Shown here: piece by piece, positions 1-6,678 of the stretch
Numbering within the stretch: position 1 is the stretch's first letter
How the letters are laid out: every line of letters starts with the position of its first letter
Origin: Clostridiales bacterium
Lineage (GTDB): Bacteria; Bacillota; Clostridia; Oscillospirales; Oscillospiraceae
Length of the DNA: 13,467 nucleotides
Assembly (NCBI GenBank): GCA_012728025.1
Contig: JAAYFX010000185.1
Coordinates: 1-13,467 of the forward strand
Reading direction: 5' to 3'
Translations under genes and position numbers: made by a program
Notes under the pieces: model-generated
What the model was told of the DNA's origin: nothing
Databases searched by the model: none
Seen by the model: the letters and a program-made list of their open reading frames with translations, nothing else

Positions 1-348
1 TACGGAATAAAAGCCATAACTTATATCCGGATAGGATACCCTTTCCCCTTTGTCACAAAATGCCATAAAGATGAAAGACAAAACTTCGTCAGAGCCGTTT
101 CCCAGAAAAACATTTTCTAAATTAACCTTGTTTTCTCTCGCTATGGACTCCCGCAGCCTTTTACATTCAGGGTCGGAATACAAGCGAAGATTGCTTAAAA
201 GCTTTTCGTCTATGGCTTTCATAACCTCCGGAGCAGGGGGGTAAGGTGACTCATTGGTGTTAAGCTTTATATACTCCATGTCCTTCGGCTGCTCCCCTGG
301 GACATAGGCGCAAAGCTCACAAAACCTCTTGCTTAAAAATCTGCTCAT
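1..348 (-). CDS. hisC: Histidinol-phosphate aminotransferase, N-terminal part (cut by window edge)
   Basis: HisC is a PLP-dependent class I/II aminotransferase that converts imidazole-acetol phosphate and glutamate to histidinol phosphate in cytoplasmic histidine synthesis. The visible 116 residues begin at an ATG and show the family's N-terminal signature KLNTNESPYPPAP (residues 28-40), the SDPE segment near residue 58, and the cofactor-phosphate motif GNGSDEVL (residues 83-90). The PLP lysine would lie beyond the left edge. The ATG overlaps the hisD stop codon in an ATGA junction, so translation is probably coupled to hisD; a weak GAGAG-type ribosome site lies just upstream. The family is close to HisC/Cobalamin-type aminotransferases, but the position after hisD makes hisC the clear choice. 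Confidence 0.95.
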   Translation of the reverse strand, partial: MSRFLSKRFCELCAYVPGEQPKDMEYIKLNTNESPYPPAPEVMKAIDEKLLSNLRLYSDPECKRLRESIARENKVNLENVFLGNGSDEVLSFIFMAFCDKGERVSYPDISYGFYSV

Positions 349-1637
349 GTTTCACTCTCGTCCATTCTGTTTTTGCGGCTCACGGCACTTCTTGCGTGGG
401 CGGAAAGACCTTCTTTTTCCGCAAAATACGCAATTTTATCACATACCTCGTTTAGTGCTTCTTCTGAATAATAAATGTAAGAGGATTTCTTCAAAAAGTC
501 GTCCACCGAAAGGGGGCTTGAAAATCTTGCCGTTCCCCCTGTGGGCAGAGTGTGGTTTGTTCCGGCAAAATAATCCCCCAAAGGCTCGGGGCAATTCTTC
601 CCTAAGAATATTGAACCAGCATTTGTTATCTTATTAAGATAATCGAAGGGCTTATCTACACATAATTCAAGATGCTCCGGAGCAATGCGGTTAGAAATTT
701 CAATAGCCTGTTCTATACTTTCCGCAAGTATGATTTTGCCGTTATTTCTAATTGATTCTGTGGCAATTTCCCTGCGGGGAAGTCTCTCTAGTTGGTGGGA
801 AATTTCGCTTTTGACTTCTTCCGCAAGGCTTTTGCTTGTGCAGATGAGAACTGCGGTGGATAGCTTATCATGCTCTGCCTGAGACAGCATATCCGCCGCC
901 AAAAGCTTTGGAGAACTTTTTTCATCGGCAATTATAAGTATCTCACTGGGGCCTGCTATCATGTCTATATCCACCTGACCAAAAACCTGCCTTTTAGCTT
1001 CTGCCACATAGGCATTCCCCGGCCCAACAATTTTATCAACTCTCGGTACGCTCTCCGTACCGTAGGCTAAGGCGGCAACGGCCTGAGCGCCACCGCATTT
1101 TATTATGCGGTCAACCCCTGCTATTTCCGCAGCAGCAATTATATCGGGGCTTATGCTCCCGTTTTCATCCGGCGGGGTGGTCATTATAATCTCCTCAACT
1201 CCGGCAAGTTTTGCGGGAATGCAGTTCATTAAAACCGTTGAAGGGTAGCTTGCCGTACCTCCGGGAACATAAAGCCCCACCTTTTCCAAGGGCCTTACCC
1301 TCTGCCCCAAAATTATTCCTTTTTTCTCCCGAATTTCATAGCCGCTTTTCAGTTGACGGCTATGGTAAAACTTTATATTCTCCGCAGCTTCTTTAAGGAT
1401 TTCCATAAGCTTGGGGTCTGCTATTTTTAGAGCCTTTTGCCTTTCATCTTCCGTCACTTCAAGCTCTGTAAGGCTCACCTTATCATAGGTTTTTGTCAGC
1501 TCAAAAAGCGCCTTGTCCCCCTGTTCCCGCACCTGAAGAATAAGCTTTGAAACAGCAAGAGATACGTCCGGCATTGAGGCATCTCTTAGAAATATATCCT
1601 TTTCAGATATTTTGCTTGCATCTAATATCCTTATCAT
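345..1637 (-). CDS. hisD: Histidinol dehydrogenase
   Basis: HisD carries out the last two steps of histidine synthesis, oxidising L-histidinol to L-histidine with two NAD+ and a bound zinc ion. The 430-residue length is normal. The signature GPGNAYVAEAKR (205-216) and IAGPSEILIIAD (227-238) are intact. By family alignment the zinc ligands are Gln253 and His256 (in SQAEHD), Asp355 (in GDYFAG) and His414 (in SAHARS); the catalytic Glu-His pair is Glu321-His322 (APEHLEL). The start overlaps the hisG stop and the stop overlaps the hisC start, both as ATGA, which indicates one transcript with coupled translation. Nothing appears broken or missing. Confidence 0.98.
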   Translation of the reverse strand: MIRILDASKISEKDIFLRDASMPDVSLAVSKLILQVREQGDKALFELTKTYDKVSLTELEVTEDERQKALKIADPKLMEILKEAAENIKFYHSRQLKSGYEIREKKGIILGQRVRPLEKVGLYVPGGTASYPSTVLMNCIPAKLAGVEEIIMTTPPDENGSISPDIIAAAEIAGVDRIIKCGGAQAVAALAYGTESVPRVDKIVGPGNAYVAEAKRQVFGQVDIDMIAGPSEILIIADEKSSPKLLAADMLSQAEHDKLSTAVLICTSKSLAEEVKSEISHQLERLPRREIATESIRNNGKIILAESIEQAIEISNRIAPEHLELCVDKPFDYLNKITNAGSIFLGKNCPEPLGDYFAGTNHTLPTGGTARFSSPLSVDDFLKKSSYIYYSEEALNEVCDKIAYFAEKEGLSAHARSAVSRKNRMDESET

Positions 1638-2278
1638 TGGATTTTCTCCTTTTCCACACCGGAATTTCTGGTACGCAGGTTTTCGCAGAGGTTTTCAATG
1701 GCCTCGGTTTTAAATCTGAAGGACGACCTGTTGGCTATAAGCCTTGCGCTTATATCGCAAATTTCCTCAAGGACAAAAAGCTTGTTTTCCTTTAGGGTTT
1801 TGCCCGTTTCAACTATGTCAACAATCACATCGGAAAGTCCGATTATGGGAGCAAGCTCTATGGAGCCGTTTAGCTTTATTATTTCAATCTCTCGGCTTTT
1901 CTCAGCGTAATAAGAGGAGGCTATGGCGGGGTATTTTGTGGCCACACGAAGCTTTCTATCTGCTCCTTTCAGAGCATCTTTTTTTCCTGCCACAGCTATG
2001 CGGCATTTTCCAAGCTCCAAATCCAAAAGCTCAAACACATCCGGCTTTTGCTCCAGCAAAATATCCAGTCCGACTATGCCAATGTCTGCCACCCCATGCT
2101 CCACATATATGGCAACATCCGAAGGCTTTGCCCAAAAATACCGCACAGCATTTTCTTCATTTTCAAAAATCAGCTTACGGCTGTTTTCCAAAATCTCCGG
2201 ACAGGCAAGACCAATGTTTTCAAATATCTTATAAACACTTTCTCCAAGCCTTCCTTTGGGAAGGGCGATACTAAGCAT
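1634..2278 (-). CDS. hisG: ATP phosphoribosyltransferase, short-form catalytic subunit
   Basis: HisG joins ATP and PRPP to give phosphoribosyl-ATP, the committed step of histidine synthesis. The 214-residue product is the short form, which lacks the C-terminal histidine-binding domain of long HisG and needs HisZ for activity and feedback control; hisZ lies directly upstream. The N-terminus MLSIALPKGRLGE is typical, followed by DIGIVGLD (65-72) and the PRPP loop around ELAPIIGLSDVIVDIVETG (141-159). The frame stays open to a TTG at 2311, but the ATG at 2278 matches the family N-terminus and is preferred. It overlaps the hisZ end by 8 bases; the only G-rich site is about 19 bases upstream, so coupling with hisZ is likely. 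Confidence 0.96.
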   Translation of the reverse strand: MLSIALPKGRLGESVYKIFENIGLACPEILENSRKLIFENEENAVRYFWAKPSDVAIYVEHGVADIGIVGLDILLEQKPDVFELLDLELGKCRIAVAGKKDALKGADRKLRVATKYPAIASSYYAEKSREIEIIKLNGSIELAPIIGLSDVIVDIVETGKTLKENKLFVLEEICDISARLIANRSSFRFKTEAIENLCENLRTRNSGVEKEKIQ

Positions 2279-3392
2279 TTGTTTCAAGAATTTCAAGCCC
2301 CCCTTCGCCAAGCCTTAAAAGCTGCTTATAGCTAAGCCTATCACTTTTCACCCTTTGGGCACGAACCCTCTGCCCGTTTGCCGTTAGCATTCGCACAGCG
2401 GCGGAGAGTTTTTCAGCCTCTGCCTTATCATCATAAAGGAGAAGAACATCCAAGTCATAACCTCCCCTTTGTCTTTCCATATTTTCAAGCTGGTCTGTGT
2501 AAACCGCAAAGCCTATGGCCTGAGAGTCTTTCCCAAGACGGCGCATAAGCTCGTCATAGCGGCCGCCGGACAAAACTGTTGCAGGAACCCCGTCTATAAA
2601 GCCCTGAAAAATCAGCCCGTTATAATAGCTCAAGTCGTTTATGACGGAAAAATCCAAAATCAGGCAGTTAAATTCTCCTTTGAGAACCTGCCAAATATCC
2701 CTTAATAGTAATAGGGAATCTTCCATCTTTTCGTTTTTAATGTATAGTCTGGCCTTTTCGATTGTTTCCTCAAAACTACCGTGGAGGGAGCAAACAGCGG
2801 AAATTGCCTCGCATAATTCCTGCTCCAGACCAAAGCTATGGCAGAGCCTTTCGGTTTCGTGGGAGTTTTTTGAGCCTATACAGGAGAGAATTTTCTCCTT
2901 TTGCAAGCCGGTAAGCCTGCATTCATCCAAAAGCCCCGCCACAAAGCCCATGTGGGAAACCACAAGAACACAGGTTTCAGACAAAGCTTCCAAACTTTTT
3001 GCAGCCAAGGACAAAACCTCGCACTCGGCATATAAATCAACCTCGCCTATGTATTCAAGGCCTAGCTGCATTATCTCACGAAATTCCCCCGATGCCCTTG
3101 GCATACGAAACACATTTTCGTTGTAATAAAGCTTTTCCGGCTCCTCTGATGCACTTCTTGCGTTTTTTGCAATTGAAAGGGTCACGTCAGGTTTTAAGGC
3201 TAGAAGTCTGCCGTTTTTATCTGTAAAGGTTATGACCTCTGGGCTTGGAAGAAAGCTCTTATTTTCAAGGTATAAGGCGTATTCCTCAAATTTGCTTATT
3301 TTATACTTTTCGTATCCGTACTGCTCATAAATGCCCCGCAGTTCAAAAATCGCCCGCTCCTCACGGCATAGCTCCGAGCTTTTGATATTCAC
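2271..3392 (-). CDS. hisZ: ATP phosphoribosyltransferase regulatory subunit (HisRS paralogue)
   Basis: HisZ is a catalytically inactive relative of histidyl-tRNA synthetase that forms a complex with short HisG and carries its histidine feedback site. The 373-residue protein shows a class II synthetase-like core: LKPDVTLSIAK (66-76), the motif-2-like FREIMQLGLEYIG (104-116), DLSYYNGLIFQGF (253-265) and SGGRYDELMRRLG (275-287). A short C-terminal segment (about 310-373) remains where HisRS has its anticodon-binding domain. The start is a GTG with AAAGGGG ten bases upstream; no in-frame ATG fits better. It is the first gene of the operon, 42 bases from the -10 box. The lack of HisRS motif QLGxE/GGG details and linkage to short hisG argue against hisS. 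Confidence 0.93.
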   Translation of the reverse strand: MNIKSSELCREERAIFELRGIYEQYGYEKYKISKFEEYALYLENKSFLPSPEVITFTDKNGRLLALKPDVTLSIAKNARSASEEPEKLYYNENVFRMPRASGEFREIMQLGLEYIGEVDLYAECEVLSLAAKSLEALSETCVLVVSHMGFVAGLLDECRLTGLQKEKILSCIGSKNSHETERLCHSFGLEQELCEAISAVCSLHGSFEETIEKARLYIKNEKMEDSLLLLRDIWQVLKGEFNCLILDFSVINDLSYYNGLIFQGFIDGVPATVLSGGRYDELMRRLGKDSQAIGFAVYTDQLENMERQRGGYDLDVLLLYDDKAEAEKLSAAVRMLTANGQRVRAQRVKSDRLSYKQLLRLGEGGLEILETNA

Positions 3393-3433
3393 AAAAGATA
3401 CGCCCCTTTCCCATTTTAATTTCCTATAATAAA

Positions 3434-3462
3434 AGTATACTCCCCTGCCTTAATAAGGTCAA
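3434..3462 (-). promoter_or_regulatory. Sigma-A promoter of the his operon
   Basis: On the minus strand TTGACC (3462-3457) is followed after exactly 17 bases by TATACT (3439-3434), close to the sigma-A consensus. Transcription would begin near 3427, giving a leader of about 35 bases before the GTG of hisZ, too short for a T-box or attenuator. The spacer contains an 11-bp palindrome CCTTAATAAGG (3448-3458) that overlaps the -35 box and could be an operator. Confidence 0.75.
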
Positions 3463-3534
3463 TACTTTAATGCGCTAATTTATTACCTAATTAATAGTCC
3501 TTCCTTTGTCATATTGTATATCTTTTCTATGCTT

Positions 3535-3579
3535 AAAAATTTAACTGCCGGAGAAAAGGTCTTTTTCCCTCCGGCAGTT
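3535..3579 (-). terminator. Rho-independent terminator after the nucleoside phosphorylase gene
   Basis: The arms AACTGCCGGAG (3543-3553) and CTCCGGCAGTT (3569-3579) pair perfectly over 11 bp. The 15-base loop can partly pair through AAAAG/CTTTT. On the minus strand the hairpin begins 6 bases past the stop codon and is followed by a short T run (minus strand of 3535-3540). It separates this gene from the his operon promoter. Confidence 0.8.
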
Positions 3580-3585
3580 TGGTTT

Positions 3586-4890
3586 TTATTTTACTATACC
3601 CTTGATTATATCTCTGCCCTCCGGACGCTTTTCCGAAAAGCCAAAGCAGTCTAAAACCTGTTTTTTCCCCTGCTCCGCCTTTTCTTCACTTGAAGCGTGA
3701 ATTTCAGCAAGACATTCATTTTTTTCCACATAATCGCCAAGCTTTTTATGAAGCACTACTCCAACAGAAAGGTCTATGACACTGTCTTTCGTCTGTCTGC
3801 CGGCCCCAAGTCCTATGCAAGCTCTGCCTATGCCATCGGCGTCAAGCTTTTGGACATAGCCTTCAAAGGGTGAAAAAAGCTTTTGAACAATGGCCGCCTT
3901 AGGCAAAAGGGAGGGGTCGTAAACGGCTTTTTCGTCACCGCCCTGAGCTTTCACAAACTGGGCAAGCTTAGCTAGTGCCGAGCCGTTGTCTATGGTTTCT
4001 TCCAGCATTTGCAGGGCCTCGGCCTCGGTTTTTGCAAGCCCCGCCTCCAAAACGGCGCAAGAGCCAAGCATAAGGCAAAGCTTCCTTAAGCCTTCCTCGC
4101 CCTGACCATTTAAAACCTCAATGGCCTCTTTCACTTCAAGGGCATTGCCAACGGCATAGCCTAAAGGCTCATCCATATCCGAAACCACAGCAACAGTTTT
4201 TCGCCCTGCATTTTGTCCCAATCTCACCATTTGGCGGGCAAGCTCAAAGGCATCTTCCTGCTTTTTCATAAAAGCGCCGCTGCCGGTTTTTACGTCTAGA
4301 ACTATTATGTCTGCCCCTGAGGCAAGCTTTTTGCTCATGATGCTGCTGACTATAAGGGGCATTATATCCACAGTTGCAGTCACGTCCCGCAGGGCATAAA
4401 GCTTTTTGTCGGCGGGAACAAGCTTTGCCGTTTGTCCAGCTATCACAAAGCCCACATCGTTTGCCTGCTTAATAAAACTATCTCCGTCTATATCTGTTTT
4501 CAACCCCGAAAAACTCTCCAGCTTGTCTATTGTGCCGCCGGTATGACCCAGTCCTCGACCGGACATTTTCGGCATTTTTATGCCCAAGGCGGAGAGCATG
4601 GGACAGATTACAAGGGAGGTTTTATCCCCCACGCCGCCGGTGGAATGTTTATCTGCCTTTATGCCCTCAATGGCGCTAAGGTCCAGAACATCCCCGCTTT
4701 TTATCATTTCCTCTGTAAGTGCCAAAGTTTCCTCATCGGTCATTCCTTTAAAATACACAGCCATAAGAAAGGCCGCCATTTGATAGTCCGGTATGCTTCC
4801 ATTCACATAGCCTTCTATAAGATGGCTTATTTCCTCGGGGCTGAGGCTGCCGCCGTCTCTTTTTTTTACTATAAGCTCACTTGTATTCAT
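3586..4890 (-). CDS. pdp: Pyrimidine-nucleoside phosphorylase (thymidine phosphorylase family)
   Basis: The enzyme cleaves pyrimidine (deoxy)nucleosides with phosphate to the free base and (deoxy)ribose 1-phosphate, a cytoplasmic salvage step. The 434-residue length fits the family. The phosphate-binding segment DKHSTGGVGD (80-89) and the family signature SGRGLGHTGGTIDKLE (110-125) are complete; base-contacting residues by homology are Arg168, Ser183 and Lys187. The C-terminal alpha/beta domain begins near residue 335. The ATG at 4890 is chosen because MNTSELIVKKRDG matches the family start and AAAGGAAAGGA lies 12 bases upstream; an in-frame GTG at 4920 would add ten unrelated residues. It is monocistronic, with its own terminator. 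Pdp is preferred over DeoA from overall similarity to the Bacillus enzyme; true specificity cannot be read here. Confidence 0.92.
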   Translation of the reverse strand: MNTSELIVKKRDGGSLSPEEISHLIEGYVNGSIPDYQMAAFLMAVYFKGMTDEETLALTEEMIKSGDVLDLSAIEGIKADKHSTGGVGDKTSLVICPMLSALGIKMPKMSGRGLGHTGGTIDKLESFSGLKTDIDGDSFIKQANDVGFVIAGQTAKLVPADKKLYALRDVTATVDIMPLIVSSIMSKKLASGADIIVLDVKTGSGAFMKKQEDAFELARQMVRLGQNAGRKTVAVVSDMDEPLGYAVGNALEVKEAIEVLNGQGEEGLRKLCLMLGSCAVLEAGLAKTEAEALQMLEETIDNGSALAKLAQFVKAQGGDEKAVYDPSLLPKAAIVQKLFSPFEGYVQKLDADGIGRACIGLGAGRQTKDSVIDLSVGVVLHKKLGDYVEKNECLAEIHASSEEKAEQGKKQVLDCFGFSEKRPEGRDIIKGIVK

Positions 4891-4987
4891 AAAAAAGAAC
4901 ATTCCTTTCCTTTTGCACACAAAAAACTTTTTAAAAACTCTGAATTTTCATTTATAGAAAAGAGCTTTCACGTAGCTATTGATTAAA

Positions 4988-5027
4988 GCTGTCTTTCATT
5001 TCAGTGCTTGTGTGCTATCTTTCATTT
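4988..5027. repeat. Tandem 14-bp direct repeat in the leader of the nucleoside phosphorylase gene
   Basis: GCTGTCTTTCATTT (4988-5001) and GCTATCTTTCATTT (5014-5027) differ at one base and are spaced 26 bp start to start, about two and a half helical turns. The second copy overlaps the proposed -10 box. This arrangement suggests a repressor or activator site, but no known operator is recognised. Confidence 0.55.
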
Positions 5028-5051
5028 TACCATTAAATCCGGAGAAAACAA
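5024..5051 (-). promoter_or_regulatory. Possible promoter of the nucleoside phosphorylase gene
   Basis: On the minus strand TTGTTT (5051-5046) and TAAAAT (5029-5024) are 16 bases apart, and the -10 is preceded by TGG, an extended -10 element. Transcription would start near 5017 and give a leader of about 125 bases. The match is moderate and the region is AT-rich, so chance is possible. Confidence 0.4.
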
Positions 5052-5106
5052 AGCCGTTTTTCGGTGAATTAATCGTCCTTATACTCATATTAGTTTTTGT
5101 AGCTCA

Positions 5107-5112
5107 TATAAT
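5107..5112 (+). promoter_or_regulatory. Possible -10 box for the unknown gene at 5150
   Basis: A perfect TATAAT lies 37 bases before the start codon on the plus strand, in the divergent intergenic region 4891-5149. No good -35 box is seen at 16-18 bases, so this is only a candidate. The gene has a strong ribosome site, GGAGG at 5141-5145. Confidence 0.35.
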
Positions 5113-5149
5113 TTAATGAAGAAAAAACCCATAAGGGCTTGGAGGTATT

Positions 5150-5827
5150 ATGGAGCTTAATTTAACTGGTGCATATCCCATAATTTTAGACGGTGAGAAA
5201 ACCGGCGAAATAAAGGTCAGCCGTGAGGGGCTTTTCTGGCGCTTTGAGGGAAAAAATAAAATGTGCGATGAGCTTTTGCGCATTTCTGTCTACGGCGATG
5301 GGCGGGAGGGCTATCTGGGCCTTATGGAGCCTTGCGGGGATGAAATGGTTTTGGTGAAAAAGTTCAGCCGCTCGGCTTTGAAGGCGTTTCCAAAAACCAT
5401 AAGCTATGCTGCCCGCCGTGGTCAGGCCCTCGATGCCCTGCCTGAATCTTCCGAAACACCTGAACAGGCAGAAGTTTCCTCTGTCATTGAACCTACCGCT
5501 TCTCCCCCACCTATTGAGGAAAAATGTGCAATCTCTGAAGATGATTCACCACCTAACGAAAATAAACCCCCGCCTGATGATACCCCTTCCCCACAAGAGC
5601 CAAACTGCGAGTGGCTCCCCTGTGCTTGTCCCTGCTCACTTTTTAAAGGACTTGAGGCAAAAAGCATCACAAGCTCTATACATGGCACCATGATGCGCCA
5701 AGGTGAAGATGGGGTTCTTTTGGCTATTCCCTCGGATACTGCATCACTTTTACCGGAAACTGATTTTTTAAATTTTATTGAAAAAAAGGATATTTACGGC
5801 TTTAGCTACTATGTATACAGAGTTTAG
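5150..5827 (+). CDS. Hypothetical protein with two domains joined by an acidic proline-rich linker
   Basis: I do not recognise a named family. The 225-residue product has no signal peptide or membrane segment and is probably cytoplasmic. Residues 1-95 form a compact, probably beta-rich domain (LDGEKTGEIKVSREGLFWRFEG at 13-34), residues about 96-150 are a low-complexity linker rich in Pro, Glu, Asp and Ser, and residues 151-225 form a second domain ending in YGFSYYVYRV. The junction carries four cysteines in C-x4-C-x-C-x-C spacing (153, 158, 160, 162). The ATG has GGAGG four bases upstream. The gene stands alone between divergent and terminator signals. Its setting near coat genes might suggest a sporulation link, but a terminator and a foldback element lie between them. 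Confidence 0.8.
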   Translation: MELNLTGAYPIILDGEKTGEIKVSREGLFWRFEGKNKMCDELLRISVYGDGREGYLGLMEPCGDEMVLVKKFSRSALKAFPKTISYAARRGQALDALPESSETPEQAEVSSVIEPTASPPPIEEKCAISEDDSPPNENKPPPDDTPSPQEPNCEWLPCACPCSLFKGLEAKSITSSIHGTMMRQGEDGVLLAIPSDTASLLPETDFLNFIEKKDIYGFSYYVYRV

Positions 5828-5863
5828 GAAACCGGTGGCATATATTTTGTTTTTAATCTAAAG

Positions 5864-5907
5864 TTCGGAGGGCCGCTTTTTAAAGGCACTCCGAATATTC
5901 TTTTTTT
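5864..5907 (+). terminator. Rho-independent terminator after the unknown gene
   Basis: TTCGGAG (5864-5870) pairs with CTCCGAA (5889-5895), with an inner GCC/GGC pairing, and a run of seven T at 5901-5907 follows shortly after. It lies 36 bases past the stop codon on the plus strand. Confidence 0.75.
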
Positions 5908-5919
5908 AAAGTGAGATAC

Positions 5920-6085
5920 TAGGGTGTGTTGATACTACCTGAAATGCTCAGATTTTGAAGGGGATTTTTCGCAAGGCAAGGCAAAAATTTGCAGTTGTGG
6001 TTCGTCCACTTCAAGAATTTTTAACGCAGCATGGTGGGAAATTCGTCAGAAGATGGGCGTTGAACGGTAGTGACAACACGCCCTA
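5920..6085. mobile_element. MITE-like foldback element, 166 bp, with imperfect 20-bp terminal inverted repeats and TA ends
   Basis: The left end TAGGGTGTGTTG... (5920-5939) and the reverse complement of the right end, TAGGGCGTGTTG... (6085-6066), agree at 17 of 20 positions. Both ends carry TA, which could be a TA target duplication. Weaker complementarity continues inwards (AAAAATT tracts on both arms) to an apex GTGG-TTCGT-CCAC at 5997-6009, almost exactly at the element centre, so one strand can fold into a single long imperfect hairpin. It contains no plausible gene. These traits fit a miniature inverted-repeat transposable element; TA duplication is seen with IS630/Tc1 and some IS5-group transposases, but I cannot assign a parent. 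It sits 57 bases upstream of the coat gene start. Confidence 0.65.
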
Positions 6086-6089
6086 ATAT

Positions 6090-6107
6090 CAAGGCAAAAT
6101 TTTGCCT
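6090..6107. repeat. Perfect 16-bp palindrome between the foldback element and the coat genes
   Basis: AGGCAAAATTTTGCCT (6092-6107) is its own reverse complement. CAAGGCAAAATTTTGC (6090-6105) also matches 15 of 16 bases of a segment inside the foldback element (5977-5992). It lies 20 bases before the coat gene ribosome site, where it could act as an operator or be a remnant of another element copy. Confidence 0.6.
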
Positions 6108-6141
6108 GTTTCGTATGTGATGCATAAAAGGAGGAAACCCA

Positions 6142-6327
6142 GTGGCAAATCTCACATCCAAAGAGCTTACAGCCCTTGAGGAGCAGATAAGCTCCGAAGA
6201 AATGCTCGTAAAAAAGTTCGAGGCCATGGCCTGTCTTTGCAGCGATAAAAAAATACAGCAGGACCTTAATAACTTCGCCAACAAGCACCGTGCCCACTAT
6301 AATACGCTTGTTTCATTTTTACAGTAA
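6142..6327 (+). CDS. Small CotF-type spore coat protein
   Basis: This 61-residue, all-helical protein reads LTSKELTALEEQISSEEMLVKKFEAMA followed by a second helix ending in HRAHYNTLVSFLQ. It resembles the half-size companions of CotF-family coat proteins in Clostridia, which have a ferritin-like helical hairpin and are thought to be placed on the spore surface. The start is a GTG with a strong AAGGAGG seven bases upstream (6128-6134). Its stop codon overlaps the ribosome site of the next coat gene, so the two are cotranscribed. No sigma-E or sigma-K promoter could be identified with confidence; the foldback element lies directly upstream. The family assignment is by pattern memory and is less certain than for its partner. 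Confidence 0.75.
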   Translation: MANLTSKELTALEEQISSEEMLVKKFEAMACLCSDKKIQQDLNNFANKHRAHYNTLVSFLQ

Positions 6328-6342
6328 GGGGGATACACAATA

Positions 6343-6618
6343 ATGGACCCGAGACAATGCGCTCGTATTATGGGTGAAAAGGAAATTCTTCAAGATTGCC
6401 TTTCCAGCCAGAAATTTCTGACCGCAAATTATAACACCTTTGCCGGCGAATGTGCCAACGAGCAGCTTCGCAGCGCCTTTTTAAACATTCTGGATGACGA
6501 ACATCGTATTCAGGCGGATATTTTCACCGACATGAACACAAATGGCTGGTATCCCGTTACACCTGCCGACCAGCAAAAACTTCAGCAGCTAAGGCAGAAG
6601 TTTTCATCCCGTCCCTAG
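6343..6618 (+). CDS. CotF-family spore coat protein
   Basis: The 91-residue product carries the CotF core: LQDCLSSQKFLTANYNTFAGECAN (16-39), a second helix LRSAFLNILDDEHRIQADIFTDM (42-64), then GWYPVTPADQQKLQQLRQKF (68-87). The GWYP plus Gln-rich tail is typical of Coat_F proteins. CotF in Bacillus is a coat component made in the mother cell late in sporulation; the same role is inferred here. The ATG has AAGGGGGA nine bases upstream, overlapping the stop of the preceding coat gene, 15 bases apart. A strong terminator follows after 10 bases. Together the two short proteins probably form or pack as helical bundles on the coat. Confidence 0.88.
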   Translation: MDPRQCARIMGEKEILQDCLSSQKFLTANYNTFAGECANEQLRSAFLNILDDEHRIQADIFTDMNTNGWYPVTPADQQKLQQLRQKFSSRP

Positions 6619-6628
6619 CACCCTAGCA

Positions 6629-6669
6629 TATAAAAAGAGTCTTTCAAAAAATGAAAGACTCTTTTTATA
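6629..6669. terminator. Bidirectional terminator, perfect 18-bp stem
   Basis: Positions 6629-6646 pair perfectly with 6652-6669 around a five-A loop. The stem begins and ends in A/T runs, so each strand presents CTTTTTATA on its 3' side. It lies between the convergent coat gene (plus) and the exported-protein gene (minus) and should stop transcription from both. Confidence 0.92.
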
Positions 6670-6678
6670 TATTTAAGC

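Noticed and set aside
2279..2311. Longer hisG from a TTG start
   Set aside because: The extra 11 residues lie within the hisZ end and do not match HisG; MLSIALPKGRLGE is the usual N-terminus.
3393..3585. Possible His T-box or attenuator before hisZ
   Set aside because: The good promoter at 3434-3462 leaves only about 35 bases of leader, and no T-box core sequence is present.
4432..4986. 184-codon open frame on the plus strand
   Set aside because: It lies antisense to the pyrimidine-nucleoside phosphorylase gene, whose motifs are complete, and the translation resembles no protein.
6021..6297. Two overlapping minus-strand open frames of 83 and 87 codons
   Set aside because: They run across the foldback element and antisense to the first coat gene, with no ribosome site or recognisable motif.
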